A stretch of 6,777 nucleotides of DNA from Bacteroidales bacterium (lineage in GTDB: Bacteria; Bacteroidota; Bacteroidia; Bacteroidales; Dysgonomonadaceae), in the NCBI GenBank assembly GCA_012799155.1, contig JAAZLV010000218.1, positions 1 through 6,777 on the forward strand. The letters are read 5' to 3'. Below are positions 1 through 6,777 of the stretch, piece by piece (the stretch's first letter is position 1; each line of letters starts with the position of its first letter). A program made the position numbers and the translations under genes. Below the pieces are notes generated by a model that did not search any database, had not been told where the DNA came from, and saw only the letters and a program-made list of their open reading frames with translations.

Positions 1-3000
1 AGCGGCTTCCTGGAACAGGTTGGTGCGCTTGCTGGCGTTCAGCTTCTCGAAGTCCTCACGTGAACCGACGATCAGCTTCTCAAACTCACGCTGTCCCGTT
101 CCGGCAGGGATGAGGTGACCTACGATCACATTTTCCTTCAACCCTTCGAGTGTGTCGGTCTTGCCGTTGATGGCGGCATCGTTGAGCACCTTGGTGGTCT
201 CCTGGAATGAAGCGGCCGACATGAAGCTGGTGGTCTGCAGCGCCGCACGGGTGATACCCTGTAACACCTGGTTGGCGGTGGCGGGAATGGCATCGCGTGC
301 CTCCACCGTTTTCAGGTCGCGTCGTTTCAGCGAACTGTTTTCGTCGCGCAACTTACGCACGGTTACAATCTGACCCGGCTCGAAGATTTGTGAATCGCCG
401 GCATCGACGATCACCTTCTTGCCCCAGATACGGTCGTTCTCTTCCATCATATCATGCTTGTCGACCAACTGCTGCTCGAGGAAGCGGGTATCTCCCGGAT
501 CCACCACTTCCACCTTGCGCATCATCTGACGGACGATCACCTCAAAGTGCTTGTCGTTGATCTTCACACCCTGCAGACGATATACATCCTGCACTTCGTT
601 CACGATGTACTCCTGCACGGCAGTCGGCCCCATGATCGCAAGAATGTCGGCCGGTGTAGTAGCCCCGTCGGAGAGGGGCATGCCGGCACGGATATAGTCG
701 TTTTCCTGTACCAGGATCTGTTTCGAGAGCGGTACCATGTACTTCTTCGTTTCTCCCGTTTTGGAGGTGACGCTGATCTCCTGGTTACCACGTTTGATCT
801 TTCCAAACGAAACCTCACCATCGATCTCGGAAACCACTGCCGGGTTTGAGGGGTTACGTGCTTCGAACAGCTCTGTTACACGCGGCAGACCACCGGTAAT
901 GTCACCCGCCTTGCCCACGGCACGGGGGATCTTCACCAGTACATCACCCGCCTTGATCTCGTCGTTCTCGTTCTTCACGATGTGCGAACCGAGGGGTAGG
1001 GTATAGGTGCGTAGAATATCGTCGTTCTCGTTCACGATATGGGCGGAGGGAGCACGTGTCTTGTCGCGTGATTCGATGATCACCTTCTCCTTCAGACCGG
1101 TTTGCTCATCCGATTCAACCTTGTAGGTCATGTTCTCGGTGAAGTTCTCGAAGCGGATCTTACCGGTCGCCTCTGAGACGATCACTGCGTTGAAGGGGTC
1201 CCACTCACAGATCAAATCCCCTTTCGATACCTTTGAGCCGTCACCGAAGTAAAGCTTCGAACCGTAGGGAATGTTGTGCGAGAGCAACACGATCTTGGTA
1301 TTGGGATCAATGATGCGCATCTCCACTAGTCGGCTTACTACTACCTTGTAGCTTTTGCCGTCGGCATCGGTGCTCTCCACGAAGCGAAGTTCATCGAATT
1401 CCAGGATACCGTCATATTTTGTTTTGATGCTGTTTTCAGCAGCGATATTGGAAGCAGTACCACCCATGTGGAAGGTACGAAGTGTAAGCTGTGTACCCGG
1501 CTCACCAATCGACTGAGCTGCAATTACACCCACTGCTTCACCCTTCTGCACCATCCTACCCGTGGCCAGGTTACGACCGTAGCACTTGGCACAAACACCA
1601 TGGTGCGACTCGCAGGTGAGTACGGAACGGATTTCTACACGTTCGATGGGCGACTCGTCTATTTTCTTTGCAATATCTTCGGTAATCTCATCACCGGCGT
1701 TAACCAATATCTCGCCGCTGTTGGGGTGTTGTACGTCGTGTACCGATACGCGACCAAGGATGCGCTCGTAAAGAGAGGCAATCACTTCATCGTTGTTCTT
1801 GATGGCGGTGGCTGCAAGTCCGCGGAGCGTGCCGCAGTCCTCTTCATTGATGATCACATCCTGCGATACATCGACCAGACGACGGGTGAGATACCCGGCA
1901 TCGGCTGTCTTGAGGGCGGTATCGGCGAGACCCTTACGGGCACCGTGGGTGGAGATGAAGTACTCGAGTACCGAGAGTCCCTCCTTGAAGTTGGCAAGAA
2001 TAGGGTTCTCAATAATCTGCGCTCCTTCGGCACCACTCTTCTGCGGTTTGGCCATCAGACCACGCATACCGGAGAGCTGACGGATCTGCTCACGTGAACC
2101 ACGGGCACCCGAGTCGAGCATCATGTAGACCGAGTTGAATCCCTGGTCATCTTCTGCAAGCTGCTTCATCAGGATGTTGGAGAGCTTTGAGTTGATGTGC
2201 GTCCAGGTGTCGATGATCTGGTTGTAACGCTCATTGTAGGTGATGAAACCCATGTTGTAGTTCTCCATGATCTGTTCCACCTCGGCGTAACCATCCTGGA
2301 TTAGCTTCTCTTTCTCCTCGGGGATGATCACATCCTCCAGGTTGAAGGAGAGACCTCCCTTGAAGGCCATGGTGTAACCCAGGTCCTTGATGTCGTCGAG
2401 GTATTGAGCCGTACGGGCCACGCCGCAGGTCTTGATCACCTTGCCGATGATGTCGCGAAGCGACTTCTTTGAGAGCAGCTCATTGATGTAACCCACCTCT
2501 TTTGGAATGGCTTCATTGGTCATCACGCGACCAACGGTGGTCTCATGCATCTTGCGGATGGGATCACCATTCTCGTCGATGTCATCGACGATCACCTTGA
2601 TCAGTGCGTGCAGTGCCACCTTCTTTTCGTTGTAGGCGATGATTGCCTCCTCTTCACCATAGAAGGTCATCCCTTCTCCTTGCGCTCCCGGGCGAATCTT
2701 GGTGATGTAATATAGTCCGAGCACCATGTCCTGTGAAGGCACGGTAATAGGAGCACCGTTGGCGGGGTTGAGGATGTTGTGCGAAGCGAGCATCAGCAGC
2801 TGTGCTTCCAGAATCGCTTCATTGCCCAGTGGGAGGTGGACAGCCATCTGGTCCCCGTCGAAGTCGGCATTGAAAGCCGTACAGGCGAGGGGGTGCAGTT
2901 GGATGGCCTTTCCTTCAATCAGCTTGGGTTGGAAGGATTGGATTCCGAGGCGGTGAAGGGTAGGGGCACGGTTGAGCAACACCGGATGTCCCTTCATCAC

Positions 3001-4275
3001 ATGTTCGAGGATGTCATATACCACAGGTTCCTTGCGATCGACGATCTTCTTGGCCGATTTCACCGTCTTGACGATGCCTCGTTCAATCAGCTTGCGGATG
3101 ATAAATGGTTTATAGAGTTCGGCTGCCATATCCTTGGGCAGACCGCATTCGTGCATTTTGAGTTCCGGACCCACCACGATTACCGAGCGGGCGGAGTAGT
3201 CGACACGCTTACCGAGCAGGTTCTGACGGAAACGGCCCTGTTTTCCCTTAAGGCTGTCGGAGAGTGACTTGAGTGGACGGTTCGACTCGGTTTTGATGGC
3301 ACTCGACTTGCGTGAGTTGTCGAACAGTGAGTCGACGGACTCCTGGAGCATTCGCTTCTCGTTACGCAGGATCACGTCGGGAGCCTTGATGTCGATCAGT
3401 CGTTTGAGTCGGTTGTTGCGGATGATCACCCTGCGGTAGAGGTCGTTCAGGTCGGAGGTGGCAAAGCGGCCTCCGTCGAGTGGCACCAGCGGACGCAGAT
3501 CGGGTGGAATCACGGGGATCACCTTCATGATCATCCATTCCGGCTTGTTGATGCTCTTTGATCCGCGAAATGCTTCCACCACCTGCAGCTGTTTCAGCGC
3601 TTCGTTCTTGCGCTGTTGCGAGGTATCGGTGTTGGCACGGTGACGCAACTGGTTGGCAAGCTTGTCGAGGTTGAGACGCTCCAACAGGTCGAGGATTGCC
3701 TCGGCACCCATCTTGGCGATGAACTTGTTGGGATCGCTATCCTCCAGCAGCTGGTTCTCACGGGGGAGTGTCTCCAGCAGGTCGAGATATTCCTCTTCGG
3801 TGAGGAGATCTCTCTCACTTACTTTTTCCTCCAATGCACCCGCCTGGATCACCACGTAGCGCTCGTAATAGATGATTGAGTCGAGTTTCTTGGTGGGGAT
3901 GCCCAGCAGATAACCTATTTTGTTGGGCAGTGAGCGGAAGTACCATATGTGTGCCACCGGCACCACCAGGTGGATGTGACCGGTACGTTCACGACGTACC
4001 TTCTTCTCTGTCACCTCCACGCCGCAACGGTCGCAGACGATGCCCTTATAGCGAATACGTTTGTACTTGCCGCAATGACATTCGTAGTCTTTCACCGGTC
4101 CGAAGATGCGTTCACAGAACAGACCGTCGCGCTCGGGCTTGTAGGTTCGGTAGTTGATGGTCTCGGGTTTGAGTACCTCCCCGAAAGAGTTTTCCAGAAT
4201 CAGTTCCGGCGAAGCCAGCCCAATCGTGATCTTTGAAAAGCTACTCTTTATCTTGTTTTCTTTTCTAAATGCCAT
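1..4275 (-). CDS. rpoC: DNA-directed RNA polymerase subunit beta' (3' end cut by window edge)
   Basis: Beta' is the largest catalytic subunit of RNA polymerase; it carries the active-site magnesium and forms the clamp, bridge helix and trigger loop. The frame opens at ATG 4275 ([10 protein letters not shown]) and runs 1425 codons to position 1 with no stop. An in-frame TAA at 4297-4299 and the lack of another ATG between fix this start. Seen in order: N-terminal zinc site C66, C68, C81, C84; clamp-helix region for sigma binding at about 266-325 ([17 protein letters not shown]); catalytic NADFDGD at 469-475 with magnesium ligands D471, D473, D475; F-loop near 718-735 ([11 protein letters not shown]); second zinc site C814, C888, C895, C898; bridge helix around H777 ([19 protein letters not shown]); trigger loop L932, R933, H936; an insertion of about 170 residues at roughly 943-1115, placed like SI3 of E. 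coli; trigger-loop return helix at D1125 (DITGGLPRV); and C-terminal SAASFQETT and GLKENVIVG (from 1378). From 777 to 936 the numbering coincides with E. coli. Known relatives in Bacteroidales are near this length, so only a few codons should be missing. It is expected to be cotranscribed with rpoB. Confidence 0.99.
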   Translation of the reverse strand, partial: MAFRKENKIKSSFSKITIGLASPELILENSFGEVLKPETINYRTYKPERDGLFCERIFGPVKDYECHCGKYKRIRYKGIVCDRCGVEVTEKKVRRERTGHIHLVVPVAHIWYFRSLPNKIGYLLGIPTKKLDSIIYYERYVVIQAGALEEKVSERDLLTEEEYLDLLETLPRENQLLEDSDPNKFIAKMGAEAILDLLERLNLDKLANQLRHRANTDTSQQRKNEALKQLQVVEAFRGSKSINKPEWMIMKVIPVIPPDLRPLVPLDGGRFATSDLNDLYRRVIIRNNRLKRLIDIKAPDVILRNEKRMLQESVDSLFDNSRKSSAIKTESNRPLKSLSDSLKGKQGRFRQNLLGKRVDYSARSVIVVGPELKMHECGLPKDMAAELYKPFIIRKLIERGIVKTVKSAKKIVDRKEPVVYDILEHVMKGHPVLLNRAPTLHRLGIQSFQPKLIEGKAIQLHPLACTAFNADFDGDQMAVHLPLGNEAILEAQLLMLASHNILNPANGAPITVPSQDMVLGLYYITKIRPGAQGEGMTFYGEEEAIIAYNEKKVALHALIKVIVDDIDENGDPIRKMHETTVGRVMTNEAIPKEVGYINELLSKKSLRDIIGKVIKTCGVARTAQYLDDIKDLGYTMAFKGGLSFNLEDVIIPEEKEKLIQDGYAEVEQIMENYNMGFITYNERYNQIIDTWTHINSKLSNILMKQLAEDDQGFNSVYMMLDSGARGSREQIRQLSGMRGLMAKPQKSGAEGAQIIENPILANFKEGLSVLEYFISTHGARKGLADTALKTADAGYLTRRLVDVSQDVIINEEDCGTLRGLAATAIKNNDEVIASLYERILGRVSVHDVQHPNSGEILVNAGDEITEDIAKKIDESPIERVEIRSVLTCESHHGVCAKCYGRNLATGRMVQKGEAVGVIAAQSIGEPGTQLTLRTFHMGGTASNIAAENSIKTKYDGILEFDELRFVESTDADGKSYKVVVSRLVEMRIIDPNTKIVLLSHNIPYGSKLYFGDGSKVSKGDLICEWDPFNAVIVSEATGKIRFENFTENMTYKVESDEQTGLKEKVIIESRDKTRAPSAHIVNENDDILRTYTLPLGSHIVKNENDEIKAGDVLVKIPRAVGKAGDITGGLPRVTELFEARNPSNPAVVSEIDGEVSFGKIKRGNQEISVTSKTGETKKYMVPLSKQILVQENDYIRAGMPLSDGATTPADILAIMGPTAVQEYIVNEVQDVYRLQGVKINDKHFEVIVRQMMRKVEVVDPGDTRFLEQQLVDKHDMMEENDRIWGKKVIVDAGDSQIFEPGQIVTVRKLRDENSSLKRRDLKTVEARDAIPATANQVLQGITRAALQTTSFMSAASFQETTKVLNDAAINGKTDTLEGLKENVIVGHLIPAGTGQREFEKLIVGSREDFEKLNASKRTNLFQEAA

Positions 4276-4299
4276 ATATTTTGTATATATAAACAGTTA
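4276..4299 (-). promoter_or_regulatory. A/T-rich rpoC translation initiation region without Shine-Dalgarno
   Basis: The 24 bases before the rpoC ATG, beginning with an in-frame TAA, are almost entirely A and T (TTTATATATACAAAATAT next to the ATG). No purine-rich Shine-Dalgarno lies at the usual 5-10 base spacing. The nearest AGGAG ends 42 bases before the ATG, too far to act in the standard way. Weakly structured, A-rich leaders that do not use Shine-Dalgarno pairing are typical of Bacteroidota, which fits the lineage suggested by the proteins. Confidence 0.6.
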
Positions 4300-4335
4300 T
4301 CGGAATGTTATTTGTATCTCCTGATCTTCACTTTA

Positions 4336-4360
4336 CTGGAATTGCATATAGCAGTTCCAG
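4336..4360 (-). promoter_or_regulatory. Intra-operon inverted repeat (hairpin) after rpoB
   Basis: On the transcribed strand the two 10-base arms, CTGGAACTGC and GCAATTCCAG, flank a TATAT loop. The stem is 6 pairs, one C-A mismatch, then 3 or more pairs. No U-run follows it (the next bases are TAAAGTGAAG), so it does not look like an intrinsic terminator. It could be an RNA processing or stability element between the rpoB and rpoC messages, but that is inference, and a 25-base imperfect palindrome can also occur by chance. Confidence 0.45.
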
Positions 4361-4378
4361 AGAATGATGGGGAGTGAT

Positions 4379-6777
<2,399 letters not shown>

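Larger units (their letters stand above)
4276..4378 (-). other. rpoB-rpoC intergenic spacer / rpoC 5' leader
   Basis: This 103-base non-coding gap separates the rpoB stop from the rpoC start. Read in the direction of transcription it contains an imperfect hairpin near the rpoB end, then an AGGAG at 4318-4322, then an A/T-rich stretch directly before the rpoC ATG. I see no ORF, no clear Bacteroidota promoter (a -7 TAnnTTTG with an upstream TTTG) and no T-rich terminator run. The likely role is the leader between two cotranscribed cistrons. Confidence 0.8.

Noticed and set aside
1468..2097. A 209-codon open frame on the plus strand
   Set aside because: It is antisense to the rpoC bridge helix and zinc-site region, which is under strong protein constraint; I see no family match and no initiation signal.
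2779..3267. A 162-codon open frame on the plus strand
   Set aside because: It is antisense to the rpoC catalytic NADFDGD region and is best explained as a shadow of that gene.
4274..4292. A promoter in the A/T-rich tract (atatattttgtatatat)
   Set aside because: It does not match TAnnTTTG exactly on either strand and has no paired upstream TTTG at the right spacing; on the minus strand it directly abuts the rpoC ATG.
4336..4360. Rho-independent terminator between rpoB and rpoC
   Set aside because: There is no run of U after the stem on either strand and the stem is short and interrupted; ending the message here would also separate two subunits needed in equal amounts.

Overview
The window holds most of the RNA polymerase rpoBC operon, read entirely from the minus strand. 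The 3' two-thirds of rpoB (beta subunit) lies on the right, a 103-base spacer lies in the middle, and rpoC (beta' subunit) fills the left. Transcription runs right to left. rpoB is cut by the right edge inside rifampicin cluster I. rpoC has its start codon at 4275 and is open without a stop for 1425 codons to position 1, so it probably lacks only a few C-terminal residues plus the stop.

Both proteins are recognisable from invariant motifs. In beta' these are the catalytic NADFDGD loop, both four-cysteine zinc sites, the bridge helix, the trigger loop and the conserved C-terminal segments. In beta they are the rifampicin pocket, the FEDA acidic pair, the catalytic lysines and the C-terminal switch/clamp segment. 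Together with alpha, omega and a sigma factor they form the active centre and main channel of the polymerase. Neither gene shows a frameshift, an internal stop or a missing catalytic residue.

The lineage is most likely Bacteroidota, probably Bacteroidales. The reasons are a beta' of about 1425-1435 residues with an insertion in the trigger loop, a trigger loop reading LRTFH, the general feel of the sequence, and a start codon with an A/T-rich leader and no Shine-Dalgarno at normal spacing. The assignment below phylum is from memory of family sequences, not from a search.

The only non-coding stretch is the spacer at 4276-4378, which holds an imperfect hairpin and an A/T-rich leader. I found no RNA gene, mobile element, CRISPR array, attachment site or operon promoter. 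I see no evidence of an undescribed system here: this is conserved core-genome sequence, and the findings below are modest.
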